Shown: positions 1 to 10,429 of the stretch, one piece after another
How positions within the stretch are numbered: the first letter of the stretch is position 1
Layout: each line of letters begins with the position of its first letter
Assembly (NCBI GenBank): GCA_019925095.2
Contig: CM034405.1
Location: 14,037,401-14,101,400 of the forward strand
Direction of reading: 5' to 3'
Length of the DNA: 64,000 nucleotides
From: Dendrolimus kikuchii
Lineage: Eukaryota > Arthropoda > Insecta > Lepidoptera > Lasiocampidae
Translations under genes and position numbers: made by a program
The notes under the pieces: generated by a model
The model's database searches: none
What the model saw: only the letters and a program-made list of their open reading frames with translations
Told to the model about the DNA's origin: nothing

Positions 1-700
1 AAAGTGTAGATTGAACAATCAAATAAGATTACCATTAAAGTATCAACTCGCAAAATATCACTATTCGTGCGCTTTTATCAATAAAATGTGCTATTGTAGT
101 GCGTACATTTTACTATCTCAAAATACTGAACTTTATGGACTAGATTTATATGACAACTATCATGCTTATTAAAGTATTTTTTACGAACTGTAATCGTTAT
201 CTGATGTGCATTATAGGCAAGATAATAATTAGCAGAAAATCTACCTCCGTCGTAGGTACTTGCGATTGTTAAATATTATGTTTAAGGTCATCTTTACAAA
301 AAGCATCTTTACAAACAACTATCAAAACATTATAAAACTATGAGGCAACAATCATTCTCGTTGAAAACATAATTCTTTTAATAGATTACAATTTTGTAAG
401 CGATATATATTAATAGCTCAATTTTCATAATAACTTTCGGACAATGTACGAAAAGCTAAAGTTTTATAACAGCATTAATTGGATTGTTAAATAACTTTAA
501 TTAAACAGCTTTCCTTGTTGGAACATTTCTCGTAATAAAGACCCTTAAAGTTGATTTTGTGTAAATATGAAGCCTTATTTGAAATATACTAGATATAATA
601 TGTAGTTTATTTTTGTGATGATCTTATTATTTTAAACGTTTTTCCCAGTCGGTGCCCGACTTGCTATTTATAAAACCCATTCTGTTTTAAGAAATTGCAG
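1..700. other. AT-rich sequence without a recognised gene
   Basis: Stops occur in all frames and no repeat family was recognised. The last 20 bases have a pyrimidine-containing run ending in TTGCAG, which could serve as the splice acceptor for the candidate exon that follows. Confidence 0.5.
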
Positions 701-789
701 ATGCTTTCAGCGCCGCACAGATGAGTCAGTTTACAGTTTCATTCCCTTTTCAAAATGATTTCTCGGACTCACAAGATTCCAAAGAATAA
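701..789 (+). CDS. Possible terminal coding exon, protein unrecognised
   Basis: A TTGCAG acceptor is followed by an open frame (two leftover bases, then 28 codons to TAA at 787-789). It reads as a hydrophilic tail containing AQMSQFTVSFPFQNDF and ends in DSQDSKE. The segment is richer in G+C than its surroundings, and an AATAAA signal lies 109 bases past the stop. I do not recognise the protein. It could be the last exon of an upstream or nested gene, an alternative exon of the HIF gene, or chance. The HIF exons at 42.5 kb lack their 5' partners in this window. If this were the end of a separate upstream gene, those partners should lie between here and 42.5 kb, and I could not find them. Confidence 0.3.
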
Positions 790-897
790 TAACTTTATGG
801 CCCATAGTTCGTGTAAATGTATTCTTTTTACTTATTAACGTAATGCAAGAAATTTTAAATTTGTTATGTAATTTATTTGTAATAATAGCGATAAATT

Positions 898-903
898 AAT
901 AAA
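898..903 (+). promoter_or_regulatory. AATAAA polyadenylation signal candidate
   Basis: Canonical AATAAA about 110 bases after the stop of the candidate exon at 701-789. The motif is frequent by chance in DNA this AT-rich. Confidence 0.25.
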
Positions 904-1440
904 ATGTAGATATAAATTATTAGAAAATTTCTTATTCCAATGTTTTCATGCAGAATTAGGTATTTCATAATCTTATACAACTAATTTAAAGAGATTATAA
1001 ACTTTGGTGCCTATATTGAGAACGATGAATTACTTTTGACATTTCGTCGGTCACAAGATTAAATTATAAATAGCCCGAGATAAGTTTATTTATATTTTTA
1101 CAGCCACATTTGAGTGATAGCTTTCGTATAGGGTTCTTTAATATAACCAAAACAGTTTTTTAGACTTACATAAAGGAATTGTAGAAATTATTTTATTAAG
1201 CAATAAATATATTCAGTGCGTTAGTGTTGGTCAATCAAGCCTCAAAAAGCTACCTTGATACTTTACCAAATATAACATGTATTTAAATTTTGCGAATTGA
1301 GTCGTTTATTAAATTTTATCGAATACCATTTATTGAAATTTAAGATTATATTATATAAATCGTTTATTATATATATATAAATTATAAGCTAGTACAATGA
1401 AGATATTTATAAATTATCTCATACAATAAAAGAAAACTTT
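904..1440. other. AT-rich sequence, nothing recognised
   Basis: No open frame or repeat recognised. It includes a short ATATATATA tract near 1370. Confidence 0.4.
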
Positions 1441-1640
1441 ATAAACTTTACTATTCTACCCCTAGTCCCGCAAGACTATAAGTAGAATATTGAGTCTAGA
1501 TCACAATCTTCTATGGATAAGGTGCCCAGAAGGCTAGGCTACGTTTCCTCGCTGGATCGCCATACTGATCCGTAGCCCGAGGTAAGCACCAGCCTTCTGA
1601 TCACCTGAAGAGTCAATGAGTCGTTTTGATGATTATTTTG
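1441..1640. repeat. GC-richer repeat segment with nested inverted repeat
   Basis: AGAAGGCT (1528-1535) pairs with AGCCTTCT (1591-1598), and inside it GGCTACG (1537-1543) pairs with CGTAGCC (1571-1577). The base composition differs from the flanks. This suggests a transposon fragment, family not assigned. Confidence 0.35.
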
Positions 1641-1865
1641 AATTTTGACACTTACATTATATTGAAATAACGTTTAGGTAAAAAAAGAAATGCGTAAATC
1701 AATCCGATTTTTAGTACCGCCAACCGAATTACGACATCCCATTTCCATTCTATTGTGAATGGGGTTGCTATACGCCTCGAACTTTCCCAGATAGTTTGAA
1801 TTAGAAGATGTTGCTCACCATACGGGGAATTCTAATATAACCAGGGTACCTAAAATATCAATATC

Positions 1866-1892
1866 ATATATATATATATATATATATATATA
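1866..1892. repeat. (TA)n microsatellite
   Basis: An uninterrupted TA dinucleotide tract, followed by a looser A/T-only stretch to about 1915. Confidence 0.9.
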
Positions 1893-2940
1893 ATCATATA
1901 AATATAATATATATCAGTACTCAGAAAAAAGTTCCCAAAATACTCGATTGAAAAAAATATTGAAAACATATTTTATTGGGAGTAGCCGGGTTTGTAAGTG
2001 AAATCTGCCTGTGGGGCGTTTTCTACTTTTACTATGAGGATCGTTTTGTTACCCAATAAAAATAATATACCCAAATTTTAAGCTCTTTATCTTAAAGTAT
2101 TTTTCGATTTTTTTTTTAAACCTATGATGCAGTTTTGATTTTATTTTTTAATAGTAACATTAAAATTTTATATATCGCAATTTTGTACCAATATTTGGGA
2201 GCAAAAGGTACGAAAAATATTTTTGTTGTAATTCCTGGATGAAAAATCGATTTTTAAATAAATAAAATATTTTTTACTGTATTTTAGAAAATATTCTATC
2301 ACCATTTTTTTTTCAAAATCTGTATTTTAGAATCCTTTCTAGTCATGATTTTTTAAATTTTTATGAAGTTGTGAAACAGTGTCAAAAAAATTTAAACTGT
2401 TTTTTTCGTAACCTTGACGTTCGAACGAACTGATATTCTTTTGATTTTAACTCAAAACAAATATCTCGTTAAAAGAAATTTAAACAAATAACTTTCTATA
2501 CTTTTGTATAAGAAATAATAGATTAAATATTATATAATTTTTCTATCTGATTAAGAATATTTCTTTGCTCCGTCCGTTCCCTTTAAAGAATAAAGATAGA
2601 GCTGAGCCCGACAGCGAGACGTTTATTGGCTAAAATGTTTAGTATTTATTGACCGTACGCTTTGTATTATTTAATCGATCTAAAGGTAATGTCATACAGA
2701 ATTTTTGACAACTGTGCAAATTTTTCTCTGAGATTTTGTTTTATCGGCCTTGCAAGCCTGATCGTGAGTGTTACGTAAAACCTATCGCTTTTATGGGAAG
2801 GCTTTCGACCCATACGTTGTAAAAGTAAGCATTTTAAGGTCACGCCGAACATCGTGGCACTTTACTTGTCGTAATGTCCAACCTTTTTGTCTCAGCGGGA
2901 ACATGTGATTTTTATCAAGGCCGTCGATGTTTGAAAATGA
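1893..2940. other. AT-rich, no gene; a repeat-like phrase near 2600
   Basis: Homopolymer-rich sequence. Near 2605 the phrase GAGCCCGACAGCGAGACG resembles GAGCCCGACAATGG at 53,167, so this end probably belongs to a dispersed repeat shared with that locus. Confidence 0.3.
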
Positions 2941-2951
2941 TCATTTCGTGT
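2941..2951. repeat. Target-site duplication, left, LINE copy 1
   Basis: TCATTTCGTG directly before the T-run; the same 10 bases recur at 8314-8323 beyond the 5' end of the element. The next base (T) also matches but merges with the A-tail. Confidence 0.85.
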
Positions 2952-3031
2952 TTTTTTTTTTTTTTATTGGACTTGACTTTATGTTGTTGGTCCGAAGACC
3001 TTACAACTTTACCGGGGTCTTTGGGGCGAGT

Positions 3032-3050
3032 GCCTTCGCGAAGCGAAGGC
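3032..3050 (-). repeat. 3'-UTR stem-loop of Jockey LINE, copy 1
   Basis: GCCTTCGC (3032-3039) and GCGAAGGC (3043-3050) form a perfect 8-bp stem with a three-base loop, in a GC-rich 3' UTR about 80 nt from the A-tail. It is identical in copy 2. A role in recognition of the RNA by its own reverse transcriptase is plausible for non-LTR elements but is inference. Confidence 0.7.
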
Positions 3051-3329
3051 GCTCGAGCCCGGGGGGCAACTTGCTCGAGGGAGCTCCCTAAGGAGTTTTA
3101 CCTCGGCTGGACTGTTGCCATGAATGGGGAATGAATTTAATGATGCCCACCATAGGGCGACACAAAATACTAATTGAGAACGGGCGACGGGTAATATAAA
3201 GCCCGAAGGGAAGGATCACGGCGGGCCGGGATCGGTGGTTTGCGGTGGCCTACGCTATCTTACTGCCGTTTCGCAACGTGTTATGGCTGGGAGAGAAGAA
3301 ACGGCGAAAGAAACTTCCCAGCAACACGC

Positions 3330-6251
3330 CTAGTCTATCCTGTGGGGTGAGCTATGTCTCCTAGCGTCCCTCGCGGGGACGTGGAGAGATCTTGATTGGC
3401 GGCGTCTGAGACGCCGCCGTCTGTGTCTGTCTGTCGGTGCCTGCCAGCCTACTGTTCTAACCGTGGGCGGACTGATCCGGGCCAGCCGTTTCGTAATAAC
3501 GTCGACTCTGTCCGTCAGGACGTTACGCGGTCGTCGCACAAGAGCCTTTCGACGAGGCTTATAATCGGACGCGGACACGACGAGCGGATTTCGATGGTGC
3601 GGCGCGAGATCGAAATACTTACGCGAGAGCGACGTAATGTAGTTTTTGATGGAGGGAAGCTCCAGATCGCGGTGGAGGTCGACGTTACGCATATAGAGGG
3701 GAGCACCGACGGCTCTGCGCATGAATTTATTCTGCACGATTTGCAGTTTATCTAAAAGGGCAGGCTTGACATGGCCGAATACCACACTCGCGTATGTCAT
3801 GATCGGGAGGATGCATGTTTTATACAGAGTAAGCTTGTGTCTGAGGGACATTTTGCTTCGTTTGTCTATCATGGGTGCTAAACGACCCATCACAAATCGC
3901 GCTCTATTTCGGACTATAGTGATATGCTCGTTGAAGCGCAAGTTCCGATCTAGGGTGACACCAAGATATTTGGTGTACTTTGCCCAGGGGATTTGTTGGT
4001 CATAGAGCGAAATGGTTTTTAGGCGAAGGCTAGCGCGTTTGGGGGAGCGAAGCGTGCCCGGGGAAAAGAACATTGCTGCGCTTTTCTCCGGGTTTACCTC
4101 TATCCTCCATTTGCGAAACCATTCGCCTAGTTCTGTGACAGCTGTCTGCAGCCGGATGCAAGCCATTTGTCGGTTTTGATCTGATGTATAGAGTGCGGTG
4201 TCATCCGCAAAGAGGGCCAACTCCACATCTGGAGTTTTTGGGATGTCGCTGGTGTACAGCGTGAAGAGTAGTGGCGACAGGGCCGAGCCCTGTGGTACAC
4301 CGGCTGTGAGTGGGTGAGGGGACGAGCGCGTTCCCTCCACTCGAAAACGGAAGCTACGACCTAGGAGGAAGTCTCGCAAGATGAGCACGAGTCTGTCTGG
4401 CATACCGAACTGGTACAGCTTGTAAATCAAGCCGTTGTGCCAGACCTTGTCGAAGGCTTTTGCTACGTCTAGAAACAGTGCGGCTGTTCCTATAGGGCGG
4501 GGGCGATGGGCAAAGTGAGATAATATGTGCTCCGTGATGCGGTGCACCTGTTGGACGCATGAGTGTCTGGCACGGAAGCCAAATTGCTCATCGGGTATTA
4601 GATGTTTGCTGAAGGCAAAATCTCTAAGTCGAGAGAGGATGACCCTCTCGTAAAGCTTGCTGAGTGCGCTCAGTAGGCTGATTGGACGGTAGCTAGACGG
4701 TTTATTAGCCGGTTTTCCCGGCTTGTGAATACCGATGACATCTGCTTCCTTCCAGATCGCGGGAAAGGAGCAGTTTGTTATGGCGGCATTGAAGATGCTC
4801 ACTAGAATTATAATTAGATGGGCGGGTAGGAGTTTTAAAACGCGATTGTTGATGCCATCGGTCCCTGGGGCCTTTCGCGGTTTGAGAGACTTGATCAGAT
4901 CTTGCACTTCTTCGACCGTGACCGTGTCGAGTGTGGTTTCCGCTGGTAAGGAGGATCTACGTTCGACCTCGGAGTCTACCTCCGTCAGGTGTGACTGGTC
5001 GACGTTTTGCGTAGTGGGGGAGCATTGAAGCTCTAGACTCTGAGCAAGGCACTCGGCCTTCTCCTCGTCATCGAACGCCTCGGTGTTGTCGGCTCTTTCT
5101 AGCGCGGGTATGACAGTAAGGGTGTCTGATTTGAGAGCTCTAGCCAGCTTCCAGTATGCCTGGTGAGTTGGCTCGATATCCCTCAACGTTCTGTCCCAAC
5201 GTTGTTCCCTGACTTCCCGGATACGTAGTTTGACCTCGCGCTCTAGTTCGCGGAGTCGGACTCTGTTATCCTCGGTGGGATATCTGTCGTGAGCTCTGGA
5301 GGCGGCTCTCTTTTCCCTCAGCAGTACCCTCACCTCGTCCGGCAGGCATAAGTGGCGGTCATCCTCCACTGGCACCTGCCTGGACGAGTTCCGCACTGCG
5401 GATTGAAGGTGGCTGGTGAGGGCCTCGATTGCCGTCTCCGTGTCATGGCGGGACACGATGTGGTCCGGGATGCGGTCCAGGTCTTGTGAGCTGGTTGCCT
5501 TGAGGAGGGTCTCAAGTCTCAACCAATCCACAGAGGTCCTAGTTTCAGATGTCTGGTCTGTCTGTGGTCCTAATCTGAGGATAACCGGACGATGGTCCGA
5601 GTCGATATCGTCCATCGTTTCGATCGAATGGAACTGAAGGGTTACGCCCCTCAGTAATGCTAGGTCGAGAGTGTTTGGGGTCCCCCAGTCGCGGTTGGGG
5701 GGGTATCTTGTGGGGGTCATGGGAGTTAGTATATCAAACAAAAGATTGTCTGATATATTTATTAGGGCTCTGCCATTGGGGTTAGTGGTATTGCAATTCC
5801 ACTGCTCGTGTTTGCAATTCAGATCTCCGGCTATAATAACAGCCGGGCCTAAGTTGAATAGGGTTTCTAGGTCTTTCTTAATAAGGGTTTTTTGGCATGC
5901 GAGGTATGCTGAAACTATGACTAGAGGTTGGTGGCCAGTCATTGCTAGTCTGCAGGCGGATACCTCCATACCGTCTAGTGGGGGGGTGACTACAGGCATG
6001 CAGTGTAGGGATCTTCTGAAATAGATCAGGGTGCCGCCACCACGGCCTACCCTGTCATGTCTAGTGATCCGATAGTTAGAGATCTTTGGATCTCTATTAC
6101 TCGGTTTCAGGAAGGTCTCCTGTACTAGTAGTATATCTACTTGATTGGTAACCAGGAAGTCATGGACCAAGTCGCGCTGGTTTCGAAGGCCATTGGCGTT
6201 ATAAGTCGCCAGAGTCAATGAGCGTGGTTTATTTCTACCTACATGCGCCAT
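3330..6251 (-). CDS. Jockey-clade LINE ORF2: endonuclease-reverse transcriptase
   Basis: A 973-residue polyprotein. The N-terminal apurinic-like endonuclease has TYNANGLRN (N18), QETF (E45), GDLNCKHEQ (D143, N145) and SDHRPVIL (D219, H220), the expected catalytic set. A linker leads to the reverse transcriptase: KAPGTDGINN at about 460, YRPISLLSALSKLYERV at about 520, LDVAKAFDKVWH at 594-605, GVPQGSALSPLLF at 651-663 and the FADD catalytic box at 681-684. No RNase H follows, which fits the Jockey clade. The enzyme nicks chromosomal DNA and copies LINE RNA at the nick. It starts 37 bp after the ORF1 stop, so translation probably depends on reinitiation or a similar mechanism. The frame is intact. 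Copy 2 differs by one residue (L versus Q in the stretch ASLRxKTIS). Confidence 0.96.
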   Translation of the reverse strand: MAHVGRNKPRSLTLATYNANGLRNQRDLVHDFLVTNQVDILLVQETFLKPSNRDPKISNYRITRHDRVGRGGGTLIYFRRSLHCMPVVTPPLDGMEVSACRLAMTGHQPLVIVSAYLACQKTLIKKDLETLFNLGPAVIIAGDLNCKHEQWNCNTTNPNGRALINISDNLLFDILTPMTPTRYPPNRDWGTPNTLDLALLRGVTLQFHSIETMDDIDSDHRPVILRLGPQTDQTSETRTSVDWLRLETLLKATSSQDLDRIPDHIVSRHDTETAIEALTSHLQSAVRNSSRQVPVEDDRHLCLPDEVRVLLREKRAASRAHDRYPTEDNRVRLRELEREVKLRIREVREQRWDRTLRDIEPTHQAYWKLARALKSDTLTVIPALERADNTEAFDDEEKAECLAQSLELQCSPTTQNVDQSHLTEVDSEVERRSSLPAETTLDTVTVEEVQDLIKSLKPRKAPGTDGINNRVLKLLPAHLIIILVSIFNAAITNCSFPAIWKEADVIGIHKPGKPANKPSSYRPISLLSALSKLYERVILSRLRDFAFSKHLIPDEQFGFRARHSCVQQVHRITEHILSHFAHRPRPIGTAALFLDVAKAFDKVWHNGLIYKLYQFGMPDRLVLILRDFLLGRSFRFRVEGTRSSPHPLTAGVPQGSALSPLLFTLYTSDIPKTPDVELALFADDTALYTSDQNRQMACIRLQTAVTELGEWFRKWRIEVNPEKSAAMFFSPGTLRSPKRASLRLKTISLYDQQIPWAKYTKYLGVTLDRNLRFNEHITIVRNRARFVMGRLAPMIDKRSKMSLRHKLTLYKTCILPIMTYASVVFGHVKPALLDKLQIVQNKFMRRAVGAPLYMRNVDLHRDLELPSIKNYITSLSRKYFDLAPHHRNPLVVSASDYKPRRKALVRRPRNVLTDRVDVITKRLARISPPTVRTVGWQAPTDRHRRRRLRRRQSRSLHVPARDARRHSSPHRID

Positions 6252-6288
6252 TTGTTACCGGTAACAATAATTTGACTAGGTTGTTTAG

Positions 6289-8184
6289 TTACAACGATCT
6301 AAGTATTTGGAGGAGGTACGCGTGATCCATTTCGATCACGAGTTGATCCCGGAGGGAGGGTTGTGTTGACTCTGAAACTTGCCTCAGTTTCCGAGCCAAG
6401 AGTTGGACCTCTTGCAGGTCGAAGGGCAAGTTCTTGGCGAATTTAGTCGCCAAAGCTAAGTCCTCCGCTATAGAGTGGTGGGCCGATGGCCCTGAAGGTC
6501 CCTTAGAAATGGGGGCGAGGGCGGGGGCGGGGGTGGCCGAGGGTAGGCCGGCCATAACTGGGGCACGCGTCCTTAGCGGAGGGAACGCTTCCGTCGTGGG
6601 AAGACCCGTCCAGTGGTTTACCACTGGGGGGGGGGCCGCCACGAATGCGGGTTTGTTCGGCACTTTTCTAGTGCCTTTTTGGGCATTGCCCTTTCCGACC
6701 TTACGTTTGGGTCGGGGGGCGGCAGGGCAGCCTCTGTAGTTAGCGGGGTGACCCGCTTGGCCGCAGAGGATGCAGCTCGGTGGCTCCGGGGAGTCCCGGG
6801 TGCGAGTGCACTCCGAGGTCCCGTGGTCGCCCAGGCACTTGACGCACCTGGGACGGGATTGACAATGTAGGGCAGAGTGCCCATAAAGTTGGCAGCGATG
6901 ACACTGCCGCAGTGTATGTTTTTCGTGTGGACGTTCCACACGAAGGCCAGAGAGGCCACAGACCTTCTCAAGATCGAAGATCTTTTTCCCCTCTGGGGAG
7001 AGGTCGAGGACAACCAATACTAGGTTTAGAGGGGACTTTGTGGCGTCGCCTCTGTGCATACGGTGCACTTCGTGCACTGGTAGGGCTTGGGACTTAAGGT
7101 CCTCTAGAATATAGGAACTTTCAATTTCCTGAGGAAGTCCGCGGATTATAGCCCGAAGGCGTTTTTCTTCTGGCAGGGCGTAAGTGTAGTAACCGATTTT
7201 ACGGTCACATAATAAAGTAGTTAGGGCGCGGTGGTCACTTGAAGACGTGACCATAACTTTGATGCCGTGTTGAGTATCACGGGCTTCTTTTATGGAGATT
7301 GCCTTACCTGGCAGTTCTTTAGCGAGTTGAAGCCAATGGGCTTTCTCGCGGATGGTCAGGGGTGGCGGCGGGCGTTGTGAAGGTGGCCCAGGGCGGCTGG
7401 AAGGTGCCGCTGTCGGTGTTGTGCCCGCTGTTGGGGCGGGGTTGGGGGGGACCTCCCTCTGGGTCTTACGTTTTTTAGTACGATTAACGGTTATAAAACC
7501 GTCATCGTCTTCGCGGTCTAAGGGGATGTTCGCGGGAGGCGCGACATCCATAGGAGTAATTTCATCGGCCGGTGGAAGAGGGGCATCCCTGAGGTTTTGC
7601 GGACCTTCAGAGGATAAATCGATTTCTCGACGAGAATCGATTACGCGATGGATGGGCGAACGTGAACGCGATGTCGTCGAACTCGCAGAGCTCGAACGCG
7701 GTTTTGTCGATGCGGAACCGCGAGAAAACGAGGCGCGCGACTTTGGTGCCACACGATGGGCATCGTTGAGCGGGGGTGCGGGCGGCGGGCGCACTGGTAA
7801 CGCGGCGGGTATGGATGCGGGGGGCGCGGGCGCTACGGCAGAGTGCAGGTGGACCGCGGTAAGCGCGGCGGCGGGGGTTGCGGGGCGTGCGCTAGTCGCG
7901 GCAGGTGCGATGGTCGCGGCAGATGCGGGTGCGGGGAGGGGGGCCTGCGCGGGGGCCCTTTGCACGTGTGACTCGCGGGACACAGGTTTCTCGGAATTAA
8001 GTTCCGAAATAACGGGCACCATTGATTGGGACTCCGGAGTCCTCAAAAATTGGTCGAGAGCTTGAGGGAATTGCTGTCGTAAAAACGACAGCAAACCCTC
8101 TAGCAACGATGGGGAGGGCTCCACGCCGTCCATTGTCCCTGAGGGGGACGAACGATTTGGTGGAAAAACCACCTGATGACGCAC
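6289..8184 (-). CDS. Jockey-clade LINE ORF1: gag-like RNA-binding protein
   Basis: A 631-residue protein. Residues 1-270 are low-complexity and rich in Ala, Pro and Ser, with a basic stretch near 236-243. Residues 335-415 look like the pre-zinc-knuckle domain of Jockey ORF1 proteins (ESSYILEDLKSQALPVHEVHR). Three zinc knuckles follow: C428-C441 (CX2CX4HX4C), C447-C459 (CX2CX3HX4C) and C471-C486 (CX2CX4HX6C). After a Pro-rich linker, a helical tail (about 570-631) ends in YLLQILRSL. ORF1 proteins coat LINE RNA and form the ribonucleoprotein. The longest frame starts at 8184, but Met18 (codon at 8131-8133) is an equally plausible start. A run of ten G's on the plus strand (6626-6635) codes for Pro residues; in copy 2 it has eleven G's and shifts the frame. 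Confidence 0.92.
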   Translation of the reverse strand: MRHQVVFPPNRSSPSGTMDGVEPSPSLLEGLLSFLRQQFPQALDQFLRTPESQSMVPVISELNSEKPVSRESHVQRAPAQAPLPAPASAATIAPAATSARPATPAAALTAVHLHSAVAPAPPASIPAALPVRPPPAPPLNDAHRVAPKSRASFSRGSASTKPRSSSASSTTSRSRSPIHRVIDSRREIDLSSEGPQNLRDAPLPPADEITPMDVAPPANIPLDREDDDGFITVNRTKKRKTQREVPPNPAPTAGTTPTAAPSSRPGPPSQRPPPPLTIREKAHWLQLAKELPGKAISIKEARDTQHGIKVMVTSSSDHRALTTLLCDRKIGYYTYALPEEKRLRAIIRGLPQEIESSYILEDLKSQALPVHEVHRMHRGDATKSPLNLVLVVLDLSPEGKKIFDLEKVCGLSGLRVERPHEKHTLRQCHRCQLYGHSALHCQSRPRCVKCLGDHGTSECTRTRDSPEPPSCILCGQAGHPANYRGCPAAPRPKRKVGKGNAQKGTRKVPNKPAFVAAPPPVVNHWTGLPTTEAFPPLRTRAPVMAGLPSATPAPALAPISKGPSGPSAHHSIAEDLALATKFAKNLPFDLQEVQLLARKLRQVSESTQPSLRDQLVIEMDHAYLLQILRSL

Positions 8185-8313
8185 TTTTCACTGCACTGTC
8201 ACAGAAAAAATACAGATCGACCGGGTGAACGAACGAACACAACGAACACGAATAACGGACTGCCGAGGCGGAACGGGAGACGTGCGCGCGCGACGAACGA
8301 CAGCGGGCGAATG

Positions 8314-8323
8314 TCATTTCGTG
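8314..8323. repeat. Target-site duplication, right, LINE copy 1
   Basis: TCATTTCGTG, matching 2941-2950 on the other side of the element. Confidence 0.85.
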
Positions 8324-8640
8324 TATTTCTACGCAAACACTTACGCATTTGGCTTCTACCTCGACTTTGAACTCGAGCTGTGTTTGGTTCCGCTTGAAAA
8401 TGACCGTGGAGATATGAAAACTTAGTTTGCCGATATCATTATAATGAGTCTTTAAAAATACACTATCGACTTTAAGAAAAATATAAAGAAAAGAAAGAAA
8501 CTAAAAATATTTACTGTCTCAAATAAATGTACATACATACAATACTATGAATTGTAGTTATAAACAGATTTCTATAGTTTAAGAAATATGTACATACGTA
8601 CATAAAATTCACGGCAATGAGGCTGGAAACTCAGCATTTT
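8324..8640. other. No gene seen
   Basis: AT-rich flank of the LINE insertion with no supported feature. Confidence 0.4.
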
Positions 8641-8960
8641 TAACCGACTTCCAAAAGGAGGAGGTTCTCAACTTGATTGGTATTTTTTTTATGTATGTAC
8701 ACCGATTCTCTGAGATTTATGATCCGATTTACGTGATTCTTCTTTAGTTTGATGCGGAGTAGTTGCCATTTGGTCTCCTAAAAATTCAACATAGTTTGGC
8801 CTAGTTTTCACATAGTAGTTATGAACATTTTTTATGATTTTTTTTCCGTTTCGTTCCGTCCTTAGGACCTATATTTTTTAAGGCGCGCGGCAACTTTCGT
8901 AGGCCTACCCATAGCTAGACACTAAAAAGTAACAAATAAAAAAAACTTCATTTAAAAAAA
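8641..8960. repeat. Dispersed repeat beginning ACCGACTTCCAAAAGGAGG
   Basis: This opening phrase and the following GTTCTCAA...GTATTTTTTTTATGTATG are, in my recollection, common in lepidopteran genomic DNA as a non-autonomous repeat. A shortened related phrase (ACCGACTTCAAAAACTAAAA) begins at 8960, next to the long foldback. Confidence 0.45.
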
Positions 8961-8968
8961 CCGACTTC

Positions 8969-9209
8969 AAAAACTAAAAAGTATAAAATAACTTATTTCT
9001 AAAGCTATTTTTAATTATAATATTTTATTTTTAATATATATTACCTAAAACATCTTGAAGTTGGTGCGAAGTAAAAAATAAAAATTACTATATTTTGTAA
9101 AAATTGCTAAACACCGAGTTTAAGATGTTTTAGATAATATATATTAAAAATAAGATATTATAATTAGAAATAGCTTTAGAAATATGTTATTTTATACTTT
9201 TTAGTTTTT
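8969..9209. repeat. Long AT-rich foldback (about 88-bp arms)
   Basis: Left arm 8969-9056 (AAAAACTAAAAAGTATAAAA... to ...TAAAACATCTT) is the near-perfect reverse complement of right arm 9122-9209, with about 65 bp between them. This is typical of a foldback-type MITE or an inverted duplication. No coding potential. Confidence 0.75.
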
Positions 9210-9535
9210 TACTGTATCAAGAGCTGACACAGCGCTGATTTCAGTTCCGGCCTCTATCAAACCAGAATCGACCCAAACAAATAAAAACAACTAAAATAAA
9301 ATACGCCACGTGACAAACCCTAGCTCTATGTTACATACATAAAAACTAAATTAGGATTTTAATATATATTACAAGTAAAACTTTACTGTTTCTTTTTCAA
9401 TTAATTACAATAACAAAGAAACTAAGTCCGTATAATAGAAACAGCTGCCTAGCAAAACTTAGAGATGAGTCGATGCAAACCTGATTGGAAGTAATACAAT
9501 GAATGACTTGTTTCCTATGACAACGTATTTGTTAT
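9210..9535. other. No gene seen
   Basis: AT-rich intergenic or intronic DNA without a recognised element. Confidence 0.35.
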
Positions 9536-9539
9536 TGAA

Positions 9540-9870
9540 TTGAAAAAACGCGACTGCAGCGCCATCTATTTCGCTAATCAGTCTATAGAAACAACATCAT
9601 TTATAGGGATAAAATGTATCTTAAGTGTTAATTCGGGTTATAAGCCAGCACTTTGTCGAGTTTCATAGATATGCGTTCAGTAGTTTAAAAAAAATGCGAT
9701 TGCAACGCCATCTTTTTCACTATTTTGGTCTATTCCACGAAAAGCACGTCATTTATCACGATAAAAAGTGTCGTAAGTTACTCCCCGGGATATAAGCTAG
9801 CTTTATGTCAAGTTTCATTTAAATCCGTTCAACAGTCAGACAGACACATAAAAATTCTAAACATTACATT
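9540..9870. repeat. Repeat with internal duplication (CGCCATCT motif)
   Basis: Two related units of about 150 bp follow each other. Each begins CGAC/GATTGCA-CGCCATCT, passes through ATCATTTAT..GATAAAA and GTTATAAGCCAGC / GATATAAGCTAGC, and ends GTCGAGTTTCAT.GATATGCGTTCA or its variant. The second ends in CAGTCAGACAGACACATAAA. A diverged dispersed repeat. Confidence 0.55.
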
Positions 9871-10429
9871 TTCGGAATCTCCTTGTCCGAATTGTCTCTC
9901 CTGATTTTTTTCACATTTTTAAACTCATTGTACTAACTCGAACCATTTACAGATTTATTATAGTATAAATTATATATTGTACTAGTTATGCGGCATTCTA
10001 CTGTGAACATAATTATCGAATCGGTGCTAAGTAAAACTTAAACTTGTTTTTTGACACATTGCTTAACTATTGGTGGATTTATATAAAAGCTATCATTAAA
10101 TCAAATTATTGCTACGCGTTTTAAATTGAAGAAAATCTCGTTATAGTTGGATTTCATACAAGAATACTTAATAAAGTTCAAGGTCTTTACTATTTGATAA
10201 ATATTGTGACGGTTTTGTTTAAGTCAATAACACTTATTATGATTTTTTGATCACTATTGTTTGGTTAAACTTGATTTGATATACGGGTGCCTCAGATGAT
10301 GTTACTACATGACCTTGATCTTAGTTTAAATTATTATTGTCAGCTATTAATAAATTTTATGTAGATTAGATAATAGAGCTGTTGCTTGTTAGTATGTATC
10401 GTGATCATGTTTATATACATTTAACTATT
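9871..10429. other. No gene seen
   Basis: AT-rich, stops in all frames, no recognised repeat. Confidence 0.4.

Larger units (their letters stand above)
2952..8312 (-). mobile_element. Full-length Jockey-clade LINE, copy 1
   Basis: A non-LTR retrotransposon of about 5.36 kb read on the minus strand: a 5' UTR of about 128 bp, ORF1 (gag-like, 631 aa), a 37-bp gap, ORF2 (endonuclease plus reverse transcriptase, 973 aa), a 3' UTR of about 370 bp and a 3' A-tail, seen as a T-run at 2951-2965. It is flanked by TCATTTCGTG at 2941-2950 and 8314-8323, the target-site duplication expected from target-primed reverse transcription. One extra G (8313) separates the element from the right-hand duplication. 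Copy 2 at 25,046-30,398 is nearly identical. By eye I counted five substitutions and one single-base indel between them. Both ORFs are open here, so this copy looks potentially autonomous. Confidence 0.95.

Noticed and set aside
1866..1920. CRISPR-like or satellite array
   Set aside because: Simple TA microsatellite; no spaced repeats anywhere in the window.
7352..8065. 237-codon plus-strand frame (also at 29,438-30,151)
   Set aside because: Antisense shadow of the Pro/Ala-rich GC-rich part of LINE ORF1; Gly/Arg/Ala composition only.
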